This document shows positions 33,501 through 43,478 of a DNA stretch of 64,000 bases, in pieces. The notes beneath the pieces were generated by a model. It did not search any database, was not told the DNA's origin, and saw nothing but the letters and a program-made list of their open reading frames with translations. A program made the position numbers and the translations under genes. This DNA comes from Notospermus geniculatus (taxonomy: Eukaryota > Nemertea > Pilidiophora > Heteronemertea > Lineidae). The number at the start of each line of letters is the position of its first letter. Position 1 is the stretch's first letter. The stretch is taken from NCBI GenBank assembly GCA_002633025.1, contig NMRB01000141.1:189700-253699 (forward strand), given 5' to 3'.

Positions 33501-36500
33501 TGCTTCACACTCACTCTGATATAGCTAGCAAATTCACTTGCCTGTCTTGTTTGTATAATAGGAGCAGTCAGCTGCGCTTATTGCCAAAAGACGGCAGCAC
33601 AGTTCTAGCGGGCCAATGCAAAAGAAACCTCTCTTGATTGGTGCTGAATTAGGAATGAATGGGTCCACTATATGCATTGAATTCGGTCATAGTGACACCT
33701 ATTGGTCAACTCACTGACAGCTCCTATTCTGTCTGACTCCAAATTGATTACAAAAAATCACTCCGCTTGCTACGTTTTCTTTCAATACATGTGCCACGTT
33801 GGTTGTTTTCTACAGGCGGTGGAAATGAAGCACGGTGTGTGGATATTGTGCATTCGAGTTCCCCATCATAATTCTTATCGAAATGTCTTCATCTTTTGCT
33901 TTTTTCACAATTTTCTTGTGGATTTTATATCTTTATTTCTCACATTCGTCATTGTAGTTGCTTCAGTGTCTTCATGTTGTGTTGATGTTTTTCTCTCTTT
34001 CCTCTGGTTTGAGTTATGGCATACGTGCATCTTCTTCAGAAATACGGTTCTGTTTGAGCCCATGAATGTACCAGGAGTTCCCACAGTTACCTTGGCCTGT
34101 GCTTTTCTTGTCTATGCTTCAGTATGATAAGGAGGAAATGTCTTGTTATGTGATGAGGATTTGCATGGCTTGTGCAGTAATAGTATGCTGTAGTCATTTA
34201 TTTGATACCAAATAGCTGTCAACACATCGTCATTTGTACCATTATGTTCACTAACAGTTTCACTTTTAATACACCGATTTCACATCTCGCACGATCGCAG
34301 CGCCCCTGGTAGAATTTCTGACGACTACTTGCGTTTTCAACCTCACCCTCAGGAGTAAGGCAAATATTTCCTAGATCAAGGTTGAAAAACACGTGTTGGT
34401 TCCCGATACCGCCGCCAGGGATCCATCCCCTGGTGGTGGCATTGGGAACCAATGCGAGCAATTCAACCTCGATCCAGGAATTTTTTGCCCGTACTCCTGG
34501 TAGTGAGGTTGAAAACGGAAGTGGCTGTCAGAAATTCTACCAGGGGCACTGCGATCGTGCGAGATGTGAAATCGGTGTATTTCCTGGTAGTATTGCATAT
34601 TTTGGGGGCTTTTAACACACCTGTAGAATGTTGTCAATTTGCATCTAGATATATCACATGCATACTAACTTTCGTTTCATTCATACGCTTTACATGTACA
34701 CACACAGGGTATTAGCATTACTCACATATTGCACTTTTAGACACATGCATTCATTGGTAGTTCAGCTTCGTTGTCGAACACCGCACACAACACTGCTTTA
34801 CACTGTATTTCGCAATCACATTCTGATATGATGTAAGTTGACTGCAGCTTGTAGCCGTACCACACAACGAAAACTTCCTGACCTAGATAGCTAATGGCTC
34901 CGATAATTGGAAAATAGTGGTAATATCCGAAATGGAAATGCTACTAATGGTGCAGGGCATTATCATTAATGACTATTCTCTTACAGGTTGGAATTCAGGA
35001 ACGTTCACGGTCGTTGTCAAACTTTAGAGAGGAAGTCTTTCCGTAAGACTGACACCTTTTCCTAAAAGCGTGTCTCGGCATAGATCTCACTCTGTGCTGG
35101 TTAATGACAATTTGAAATTCTCTGCAATACTAATCATTTGAGGAGTTTCAAGCTTCAAATCTGACGATAGGACAGGAGAAATTCAGGAAAAGTTCCTTGA
35201 CCTCGTTTTCTCATCTCTGCTTACTTTCAGACCCTGGAAAACAAGATTGACTTCCCCCGCAAAGCTCTGGACATCGAAAACCTCCTGAAGGGACAGAGTT
35301 GTCTGACCCGTGTTGCTCTGCTCGTCGGGAAGGCTCGTTACCCGAAGAAGATCGTCTCTACCCTTGAATAAACACCTCAAGCATGAAACATCAGCTGGTC
35401 ATCACCTTAGAGCTGTTCTGGTACTTTAAAGGCCAAAATGGCAGGAATTTTTGGTTGGTCCAGCCAATGAAATGACTGTACCACTTGTTTGAAAGCTCTC
35501 AAGGAGCACATAATTCTGATCCCACCTGTTCATGATACACATTTCAAGAAACAATTTTGGTAATTCTCTGAAAACTCACTTTAAGTGTAAGAGTACCAGC
35601 TATGGTGTGTGCCAGAAAAAATGCATTGTGGAAAATACACGTGAAATACTCAATTAACAACTGCAATTTATTTGATTCCTGACGAGTGCCTGTGTGAAGT
35701 CGCACATTTTTCTCGACTGAAAAAGAGTACCAACCAATTACTTATGTCTTACAAGGAAAAATGAAGCACGGTGTGTGGATATTGTGCATTCGAGTTCCCC
35801 ATCATAATTCTCATCAAAATGTCTTCCATCTTTTGCTTTTTTCACAATTTTCTTCTGGATTTTATATCTTTATTTCTCACATTCGTCATTGTAGTTGCTT
35901 CAGTGTCTTCATGTTGTGTTTATGTTTTTCTCTCTTTCCTCTGGTTTGAGTTATGGCATACGTGCATCTTCTTCAGAAATAATGTTTTGTTTTAAGCCCA
36001 TGAATGTAGCAGGAGTTCCCACAGTTACCTTGGCCTGTGCTTTTCTTGTCTATGCTTCAGTATGATCAGGAGGAAATGTCTTGTTGATGTGATGAGGATT
36101 TGCATGGCTTGTGTAGTATGCTGTAGTCATTTATTTGATACCAAACCAAATAGCTGTCAAAACATTTTTACCATCACATTCACTAACACTTTTACTTTTA
36201 ATTCCTGGTAGTATTGCATATTTTGGGGCTTTTAACACACCAGGGCCCGGTTGCACAAAACTCACGATAGTGCTAACTTGGTGTTAGCAGCGCTAACTTT
36301 ATGTTAAGTGACGTAAAAATCCTTTGTCTTTTTATGTCATTTAACATAAAGTTAGCGCTAACACCAAGTTAGCGCTAACATGAGTTTTGTGCAACCCAGC
36401 CCTGTAGTATGTTGTCAGTTTGCATCTAGATATGTCACATGCATACTACAGTAACTTTCATTTCATTCATACGCTTTACATGTACACACACAGGGTATTA

Positions 36501-37150
36501 GCATTACTCACATATTGCACTTTTAGACACATGCATTCATTGGTAGTTCAGCTTCGTTGTCGAACACCGCACACAACACTGCTTTACACTGTATTTCGCA
36601 ATCACATTCTGATATGATGTAAGTTGACTGCAGCTTGTAGCCGTACCACACAACGAAAACTTCCTGACCTAGAGAGCTAATGGCTCCTATAATTGGAAAA
36701 TAGTGGTAATATCAAAAGTGGAAATGTTACTAATGGTGCAGGGCATTATCATTAATGACTATTCTCTTACAGGTTGGAATTCAGGAACGTTCACGGTGTC
36801 AAACTTTAGAGAGGTCTTTCCGTAAGACTGACACCTTTTCCTAAAAGCGTGTCTCAGCATAGATCTCACTCTGTGCTGGTTAATGACAATTTGAAATTCT
36901 CTGCAATACTAATCATTCGAGGAGTTTCAAGCTTCAAATCTGACGATAGGACAGGAGAAATGCAGGAAAAGTTCCTTGACCTCGTTTTCTCATCTCTGCT
37001 TACTTTCAGACCCTGGAAAACAAGATCGACTTCCCCCGCAAAGCTCTGGACATCGAAAACCTCCTGAAGGGACAGAGTTGTCTGACCCGTGTTGCTCTGC
37101 TCGTCGGGAAGGCTCGTTACCCGAAAAAGATCGTCTCTACCCTCGAATAA
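27560..37150 (+). CDS. DDAH: dimethylarginine dimethylaminohydrolase with alternative exon 4 and duplicated last exon
   Basis: DDAH hydrolyses asymmetric dimethylarginine to citrulline and dimethylamine in the cytosol, relieving inhibition of nitric oxide synthase. Exons: 27560-27817, 31519-31624, 31978-32171, then 4a (32795-32926) or 4b (32982-33113), then 5a (35231-35371) or 5b (37010-37150). Any 4/5 choice gives an in-phase 276-aa protein, close to the family's 285. Seen: VELLRRLGIDVLELPADEK, EGGDVLFTGKEIIVGLSQQT (catalytic-fold signature), GYHLKEIVCM with the active-site His, and GQSCLTRVALLVG, whose Cys I take as the nucleophile near the C-terminus. Exon 4 carries the YINGTL/YCNGTL segment. 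The first ATG of exon 1 (27560) is used; an in-frame TTG 12 nt upstream is not credible. Intron 1 (3.7 kb) contains a tandem duplication with a broken copy of exon 2. Confidence 0.94.
28113..28255. mobile_element. inverted-repeat element (GGGTCGTATTCATGAAGCAG ends)
   Basis: GGGTCGTATTCATGAAGCAG at the left; the right end CTGCTTTATGAGTAGGCCTA runs into CGACCC. The inner arms TTAGGCCGGTTCCAA and TTGGAACCGGCCTAA are exact. MITE-like. Confidence 0.85.
28591..28792. mobile_element. GTGTTTC-ended MITE with empty site in the sister copy
   Basis: The element begins GTGTTTCTTCTAG and ends CTGGAGGAAACAC, an inverted pair. AATAATA occurs on both sides; the sister copy at about 30360 has a single AATAATA and no element. 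This is consistent with a 7- to 8-bp target duplication, as in hAT elements. The inside resembles AAGGGCG..CCCTGCCC repeats. Confidence 0.85.
28950..29097. mobile_element. CAGTGTTTCTGCCAG MITE (hAT-like), copy 1
   Basis: CAGTGTTTCTGCCAGGAATT at the left; CCCTCTGGCGGAAGCACTG at the right. The duplicate at 30524-30673 shows it was present before duplication A. Confidence 0.85.
29931..29959 (+). pseudogene. truncated duplicate of DDAH exon 2
   Basis: The acceptor tract ATTTGCAG and the first 29 nt of exon 2 (GTGAACGTGATTCGCCAGAC...) match the functional exon at 31519. Sequence then switches at CGGAG to an unrelated dispersed repeat. If spliced in, the frame stops within about 20 codons, so it would act as a poison exon. 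Confidence 0.88.
30178..31547. repeat. tandem segmental duplication A, copy 2
   Basis: Second copy of 28426-29959; it runs into the intact functional exon 2 (31519-31624). The 218-bp spacer between copies includes the repeat fragment that truncates copy 1. Confidence 0.93.
30524..30673. mobile_element. CAGTGTTTCTGCCAG MITE, copy 2
   Basis: Duplicate of 28950-29097 within segmental copy 2; it has a longer G run (about nine) after TTTTTTTAT. Confidence 0.85.
32795..32926 (+). CDS. DDAH: DDAH alternative exon 4a
   Basis: 132 nt, 44 codons, phase 0-0, from acceptor TTTACAG to donor GTAAGT. It encodes QVKKQCTYGYKRIILDDDNG and then ANVTYINGTLCHLGHE..., ending TFG. The DDD and NVTYINGTL segment corresponds to the VPDDxAANxxYLN region of other DDAHs. 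Confidence 0.92.
32982..33113 (+). CDS. DDAH: DDAH alternative exon 4b
   Basis: Also exactly 132 nt, phase 0-0, from acceptor TATTTTCAG to donor GTGAGT. It encodes QIRIHASYGYSTICLEDDVA and then CNSCYCNGTLVHISDK..., ending SFG: 18 of 44 residues match 4a without gaps. It is cysteine-richer than 4a. The intervening 55-nt intron (32927-32981) is very short for 4a-to-4b splicing. Confidence 0.9.
34271..34579. mobile_element. 309-bp near-palindromic element with empty site
   Basis: ACACCGATTTCACATCTCGC at the left is mirrored exactly by GCGAGATGTGAAATCGGTGT at the right; inner arms (GGTAGAATTTCTG/CAGAAATTCTACC, GGTTCCCGATACC/GGAACCAATGC) make almost the whole element one hairpin. Copy 2 reads CTTTTAATTCCTGG at this place, without it. 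Confidence 0.88.
35231..35371 (+). CDS. DDAH: DDAH terminal exon 5a
   Basis: 141 nt including TAA, after acceptor TTACTTTCAG. It encodes TLENKIDFPRKALDIENLLK, then GQSCLTRVALLVG with the presumed catalytic cysteine, ending VSTLE. It differs from exon 5b at three third positions only (ATT/ATC, AAG/AAA, CTT/CTC). Confidence 0.93.
   Translation, partial: TLENKIDFPRKALDIENLLKGQSCLTRVALLVGKARYPKKIVSTLE
36241..36404. mobile_element. CAGGGC...GGTTGCACAAAACTCA MITE, copy 3, with empty site
   Basis: CAGGGCCCGGTTGCACAAAA to GTGCAACCCAGCCCTG. Duplication copy 1 reads CACACCTGTAG across the site (about 34615-34625), so the element entered after the duplication or was lost precisely from copy 1. Confidence 0.9.
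37010..37150 (+). CDS. DDAH: DDAH terminal exon 5b
   Basis: 141 nt after acceptor TTACTTTCAG, encoding exactly the same 46 residues as 5a. Splicing to 5b rather than 5a would change the 3' untranslated region, not the protein. Confidence 0.92.
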   Translation, partial: TLENKIDFPRKALDIENLLKGQSCLTRVALLVGKARYPKKIVSTLE

Positions 37151-37545
37151 ACACCTCAAGCATGAAACATCAGCTGGTCATCACCTTAGAGCTGTTCTGG
37201 TACTTTAAAGGCCAAAATGGCAGGAATTTTTGGTCGGTCAAGCCAATGAAATGACTGTACCACTTGTTTGAAAGCTCTCAAGGAGCACATAATTCTGATC
37301 CCACCTGTTCATGATACACATTTCAAGAAACAATTTTGGTAATTCTCTGAAAACTCACTTTAAGTGTAAGAGTACCAGCTATGGTGTGTGCCAGAAAAAA
37401 TGCATTGTGGAAAATATACTTGAAATACTCAATTAACAACTGCAATTTATTTGGTTCCTGACGAGTGCCTGTGTGAAGTCGCACATTTTACTCGACTGAA
37501 AAAGAGTACCAACCAATTACATGTACTTGTGTCTTACAAGGGAAA

Positions 37546-38305
37546 ACTCCTATGAAAATTACTCGCAGCCGGAGTGATTCCATTATGGAGACAAAACCTT
37601 CTGTTCTCCAAGCCACATTTTATCTGAGTATAGCTTCAAGCGAATGTACGCTGTGTAGTGTTTCAGAAATTTAAAACACGCCCACAATGCCTCCATGAAA
37701 GCCCAGGTTCTAGAAATGTCAAACATTTCTCAGGCCTGACTTATGGCCTTGGATGCCTGGGATCATTTAATGTAACGTATAATGTAGTCATGATGTTTTA
37801 ATTTGTAGACTTATTGCGCAATAGCTGAACTTTCTTGGGTTGATCTGAAATGTCCCAATGACAGCCCAGGTTTTGAAGAACTTTCCTTTTGACCTGTCTA
37901 TGGCCTTTGGGACCGGGATTTAGCCTAGGCCTTGCTTCTAAATCTGTCTTATATATGTAAATCTCTTCCTGGGGTGTAGTGCTAAGAATTTACCAAGTAA
38001 ACCCATGATAGTCGAGGTAAACTTCAACCTCGCATGACCTTGGGAAGTATGGGAAATTTCTTGCAGATGTAATTTTGAAAATATTTCTATAACATACGGT
38101 ATTTTATTCATTGTCTAAGTAAAGAGGAATTATTCCGTGAATTAAATTGGCCTGTTTTATGTCTCATGAAAGCCGAGGACGGCTTTTGTTTCCGTCCTTA
38201 TTTATGGCCTTGAGGCATTGGTGCATTTAATTCAGTGCATACAGGATGTATCGAAAAGAAAAAATGAGAAGTAGTCTTTCTTTTCGATACAGCTTAGTAC
38301 ATTTA
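37546..38305. repeat. degenerate array around TGAAAGCCCAGG
   Basis: Diverged units carry (A)TGAAAGCCCAGGT, then GACCT and TATGGCCTTGG/AGG, near 37697, 37857, 38006 and 38167, continuing at 38370 and 38612 inside duplication C. Spacing is about 150-240 bp. No coding signal. Confidence 0.6.
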
Positions 38306-39231
38306 ATCAAAGATATCCTATAGTATGTATTATGACCATTGTTCTTTGCCGTATCAGCCCTTGTAAGCCTCATGAAAGCCCAGGTCATGGGTGGAACCGT
38401 TGACCTGATTTTGGCCTTGAGGTGATGGGAAATACATTATAGAACAGGCTTCATATAAGGTTTCTAGCCATGTAGCCAGTAGCAAGAGGCAAGTGATGAT
38501 AAAGTATTTATGTTACTGAAAACTGGAGGTCTTGCCAGTAGTAATTCCTGGGCCAAGTGCAGGGCATTAGGATATGTGTGCGAGTTGATCAGAAGAACCC
38601 GGGCACCTCAATGATAGTCTAGGCCATCAGTGGCAATCACCAGCCTTGTATGACCTTTGAGGTCGGGAAATCTTGTTGGCTATTCTGTGGGATTTATTTG
38701 ACTGGTGATTTTAGTTGGAAAGGAACCATCCTGATGCCCTGTTCTCCACAAGACAAATACTTTTGCCATAATTTGATGTCATCCTTGTTTATATAACGAT
38801 GAAATAAATAGTTTTTACTTTTATCTGCTAATTCAATGTGTTGCCTTTCTCATTTATGATCTTGGATGATGATTCAGCGGGTACACGTACCCCCTCCCCT
38901 CCCCTCATACCATACATGTATGTGACCCTCTGCCACAACAAAACCAGTCGCATGTCGCTCAGAAGTTGAGCCGCAACGAACTGATATGAGGAAAGAATGG
39001 AATAGATTATTTCAGATTTCATAACAGAGTCAGACAATATTGAAACTGACAAATATTTTGGTCTCAACCTGCCAAGCTCAGAGCAACATGTGACTGGTTT
39101 TGCTGTGGAGGGCCACATATAGGAATAGAAGTGAATATAGGCCCTAACAAAGAAACCGAGAAGGATTTAAAAGCAACAAATATTTATTTCTTCTATTCAT
39201 ATTGGACAAAGTGGAAAACACTTGAGTATTA

Positions 39232-39363
39232 TACAGTCAACTCTCGTTATACCGCCGGTGGCGGTATAGAGGGTATTGTTGGTAATGTTGAAATACCTTC
39301 GACCGAGGAAATCAATTGTGTGTGGCGGTATATCGAGGGGCGGTATAACGAGAGTGGACTGTA
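39232..39363. mobile_element. TA-flanked MITE (ACAGTCAACTCTCGTTATACCG ends)
   Basis: TACAGTCAACTCTCGTTATA on the left; TATAACGAGAGTGGACTGTA on the right. TA at both edges and CAGT ends suggest a pogo/Tigger-type origin. It is duplicated at 41412-41545. Confidence 0.85.
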
Positions 39364-39927
39364 CTTGTATAGACTATAAGGTCAGAAACATGGCAATTGT
39401 GAGGAGGCAGCCTAGGAAAGACCTTCTGCGTCACACAGCCATGACAAGCCATGCGATGGGTAGGCCTAATCCTGGGTACCTGGCATAAGAGCGCCACAGT
39501 AGGCTGCAAGCCACAAACTAAGAAAAACTCTTATGTGGTAGAGTTGAAAGATACCTCTCCCACGAGGAAATTTTTCTGTTAAGGACAGCGGAGTTCAGTC
39601 CTTATTTGGTCATGTCTGTTCATTTTGGCATGTGCATTAAGATCCTTCTCAATAAGGACAGCACAGGTTCCACTGCCTTTGTGACCAAGTCACGATATGT
39701 GATCCTCCACCAGAAAACCAGTCAGAAGTCACACGGAAAATGAGCCTAAACATGCTGAGATGACACCAGGAGATAAAGAAATAGAATCACTTAATTTCAC
39801 ACTAGGTACCGGTATATACTGAAATTGACAGATAATTTGGTCCTGCCAACCTCAGAGCAACTTCCAACTGGTTTTGTGGTGGTGGTGGTGGAGGGTCACA
39901 TATGAATTCATGTGGTGTGCTGTATGC

Positions 39928-40203
39928 TTAAAGCCCCACTGTATTGAATCTGAAAAACGCAAATCGTCGCCGCGATTCTTGACGTCACGACGTCAGCGTA
40001 GTGTAAAAATGTACTGCGCTCTATCTCAATGCATTAGAGCTCCCCTACGCAGTTTTTTCACTCTCTGTTGAAAACTAGGCCTTGGTTTTTAAAAGTAAGT
40101 ATCAGGCAAGCATTTTGGATACCTTCACGAGGCCCTGAGACCTCAACCTCCACTCTCCTAACATTTTGAAAATACCGTAAAATTCAATACTGTGGGGCTT
40201 TAA
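39928..40203. mobile_element. 268-bp TTAA-target MITE with exact empty site
   Basis: Element 39932-40199 begins AGCCCCACTGTATTGAAT and ends ATTCAATACTGTGGGGCT. TTAA flanks both ends (39928-39931, 40200-40203). The sister copy near 42105 reads GCTTAAAGG with one TTAA. Loss or gain with exact TTAA restoration is piggyBac behaviour. Confidence 0.93.
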
Positions 40204-40491
40204 AGGAGCACAGTATGCGATCTCGAATGGGTATCGTTAATTTGACTGCCGACGTAGAGGGAGCCACCTAGCAGCAGCAACACGAACTACAAATATCCAT
40301 TACAAAATGTACGTAGTAAATCAGGTCATTCGCTGACAATGTAGTTAGTCCCTTGGGTTGGAGAGTGGCGCCGGCTGACGAGAAAAAGTGGCAATACTGT
40401 GGTCCTTTAACTAATGAGTCCAGAGTGGACTAAATGCATTACAAGTAAGTTCTCAATAATTCTCCCAGCTTATTCAGACAAAAATCACATG

Positions 40492-42402
40492 ATCAAAGAT
40501 ATCCTATAGTATGTATTATGACCATTGTTCTTTGCCGTATCAGCCCTTGTAAGCCTCATGAAAGCCCAGGTCATGGGTGGAACCATTGACCTGATTTTGG
40601 CCTTGAGGTGATGGGAAATACATATAGAACAGGCTTCATATAAGGTTTCTAGCCATGTAGCCAGTAGCAAGAGGCAAGTGATGATAAAGTATTTATGTTA
40701 CTGAAAACTGGAGGTCTTGCCAGTAGTAATTCCTGGGCCAAGTGCAGGGCGTTGGGATATGTGTGCGAGTTGATCAGAAGAACCCGGGCACCTCAATGAT
40801 AGTCTAGGCCATCGGTGGTGGTCACCAGCCTTGTATGACCTTTGAGGTCGGGAAATCTTGTTGGCTATTCTGTGGGATTTATTTGCCTGGTGATTTTAGT
40901 TGGAAAGGAAGCCATCCTGATGCCCTGTTCTACACAAGACAAATACGTTTGCCATAATTTGATGTCATCCTTGTTTATATAACGATGAAATAAATAGTTT
41001 TTACTTTTATCTGCTAATTCATTTTGTTGCCTTTCTCATTTATGATCTTGGATGATGATTCAGAGGGTACACGTACCCCCTCCCCTCCCCTCATACCATA
41101 TGAGACCCTCCGCCACAACAAAACCAGTCGCATGTCGCTCAGAAGTTGAGCCGCAACGAACTGATATGAGGAGAGAATGGAATAGATTATTTCAGATTTC
41201 ATAACAGAGTCAGACAATATTGAAACTGACAAACATTTTGGTCTCAACCTGCCAAGCTCAGAGCAACATGCGACTGGTTTTGCTGTGGAGGGCTACATAT
41301 AGGAATAGAAGTGAATATAGGCCCTAACAAAGAAACCGAGAAGGATTTAAAAGCAACAAATATTTATTTCTTCTATTCATATTGGACGAAGTGGAAAACA
41401 CTTGAGTATTATACAGTCAACTCTCGTTATACCGCCGGTGGCGGTATATAGAGGGTATTGTTGGTAATGTTGAAATGCCTTCGACCGAGGAAATCAATTG
41501 TGTGTGGCGGTATATCGAGGGGCGGTATAACGAGAGTGGACTGTACTTGTATAGACACTGCGGTCACGAACATGGCAATTGTGAGGAGGCAGTCTAGGAA
41601 AGACCTTCTGCGTCACACAGCCATGACAAGCCATGCGATGGGTAGGCCTAATCCTGGGTACCTGGCATAAGAGCGCCACAGTAGGCTGCAAGCCACAAAC
41701 TAAGAAAAACTCTTATGTGGTAGAGTTGAAAGATACCTCTCCCACGAGGAAATTTTTCTGTTAAGGACAGCGGAGTTCAGTCCTTATTTGGTCATGTTCA
41801 TTTTGGCATGTGCATTAAGATCCTTCTCAATAAGGACAGCACAGGTTCCACTGCCTTTGTGACCAAGTCACGATATGTGACCCTCCACCACAAAACCAGT
41901 CAGAAGTCACACGGAAAATGAGCCTAAACATGCTGAGATGACACCAGGAGATAAAGAAATAGAATCACTTAATTTCACACTAGGTACCGGTATATACTGA
42001 AATTGACAGATAATTTGGTCCTGCCAACCTCAGAGCAACTTCCAACTGGTTTTGTGGTGGTGGTGGAGGGTCACATATGAATTCATGTGGTGTGCTGTAT
42101 GCTTAAAGGAGCACAGTATGTGATCTCGAATGGGTATCGTTAATTTGACTGCCGACGTAGAGGGAGCCACCTAGCAGCAGCAACACGGAATACAAAAATC
42201 CATTACAAAATGTACATAGTAAATCAGGTCATTCGCCAACAATGTAGTTAGTCCCTTAAATTGGAGAGTGGCGTGGTGGCGCCGGCTGACGAGAAAAAGT
42301 GGCAATACCATGGTCCTTTAACTAATGAGTCCAGAGTGGACTAAATGCATTACAAGTAAGTTCTCAATAATTCTCCCAGCTTATTCAGACAAAAATCACA
42401 TG
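40492..42402. repeat. tandem segmental duplication C, copy 2
   Basis: Second copy of 38306-40491, ending ATCACATG just as copy 1 does. It includes the TA-flanked MITE at 41412-41545. Confidence 0.95.
41412..41545. mobile_element. TA-flanked MITE, duplicated copy
   Basis: Same element as 39232-39363, with one extra TA in the GCGGTATA arm. It was present before duplication C. Confidence 0.85.
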
Positions 42403-43478
42403 GACAACAATGTTTACCAGCAATCACAATTATTATAATCGACGTTGCATATTAGATATAAAAGTAAAAAATAAACACATATGATTCAAAAGAATCGCTA
42501 AAAATATAAAACTAGGCACAAAAACTTCTGGAATGAAAAACGCAACATAATTCACAACTTGTTTGATTTCTTTCAACCTGCTTCATTGTTTTATACCGTA
42601 GCCTAGATTCAAAGCTTCCAAAGTAGGAATCCCAGGAAACTGTCAGGGATACCTGGTCCATCTTGAAACATGAACAAAAGATCAAGTAAAATTATACACA
42701 ATTTCAGTCATGGAATGTTACAAGAACTAAATAATAAACCTTTACAGGAGCCTTGAATATTGACTAGCAAATACATGTACCGGTACTGAATACTTGAAGA
42801 TATGTCATTGCCAACATTTATGAGATCCATGAATGCACATTCAAGCTGGAAGCAGTGAGATACATAATGAAATACAATAGATTTCTTTTATCACAAAAGG
42901 AATAGATTCTGCATGAAAGCTTAGTTGCAGATCCAGAGGAGGTGAAAGGCAGTGTTGACGCACACCTCAAGGCCTCCATACGCAAGGCCAGATTCCAGAT
43001 CCCGGTTCCAGATTCCCACGAGATGCAAGGGCATGACCTTACAACTCGTGATCCCCCCTGGGTGTTGCCCTCAATTATGGAATAGATCTTGTTTCAATGC
43101 AAAAAGAGATAAACTCAGCTTTGCAACATCCAGCAAATGGCTAAAGGGATGTTCGTTTTCGTCACTTGAGGAATCTGAGTTGTGATCCTTGGGAAAACGG
43201 AAAAAGCTATGCACTTGCAAATTGCAGGGATTATTTGTTGTACTGTTCAGAATAATCCCAGCAATGTGCAGCTTCATAGCTTTCTCCATTTTCTCAAGGA
43301 TCACAACTCAGATTCCTCAACTGATGAAAAAGAACAGTTGATCCCTTTTCAACGCTGCAGATCTCCTTCAATCAACATGATACCATCCATGTCTTGAGAA
43401 CTTTTGTAACGCGAGTATTATTTTCAGCTGTACTTTCAAACAGGAATACATGAGTACCGGTAAGTATATTTGAAAATG
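42403..43478. other. intergenic region with one hairpin element
   Basis: An inverted-repeat element at 43161-43325 has arms TGAGGAATCTGAGTTGTGAT and ATCACAACTCAGATTCCTCA. The rest is AT-rich and shows no gene. The MRH gene's 3' untranslated region should lie at the right edge. Confidence 0.6.
43161..43325. mobile_element. hairpin MITE (GAGGAATCTGAGTTGTGATCC ends)
   Basis: The exact 20-nt outer arms are TGAGGAATCTGAGTTGTGAT and its reverse complement. The inner arms around TTGCAGGGATTATT and AATAATCCCAGCAA also pair. Confidence 0.8.

Larger units (their letters stand above)
33823..35758. repeat. tandem segmental duplication B, copy 1 (contains DDAH exon 5a)
   Basis: Starts AAATGAAGCACGGTGTGTGG and runs to the junction with copy 2 at 35759, where the same sequence restarts. 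It contains terminal exon 5a and a 309-bp inverted-repeat insertion (34271-34579) not found in copy 2. Confidence 0.95.
35759..37545. repeat. tandem segmental duplication B, copy 2 (contains DDAH exon 5b)
   Basis: Directly abuts copy 1. The length difference from copy 1 (about 148 bp) is accounted for by the 309-bp hairpin missing here and a 164-bp MITE (36241-36404) present only here. Confidence 0.95.
38306..40491. repeat. tandem segmental duplication C, copy 1
   Basis: From ATCAAAGATATCCTATAGTA to the point where the same sequence restarts at 40492. It is 2186 bp long; copy 2 is 1911 bp. The 275-bp difference is nearly all the TTAA element at 39928-40203. No gene was seen in it. Confidence 0.95.

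Noticed and set aside
33702-34127. 141-residue hydrophobic frame in DDAH intron, with a shorter duplicate at 35761
   Set aside because: Composition reflects a T-rich intron; the duplicate has lost the upstream part and the frame is not kept by codon-type substitutions. Only the first ~27 residues were kept as a weak exon-relic idea.
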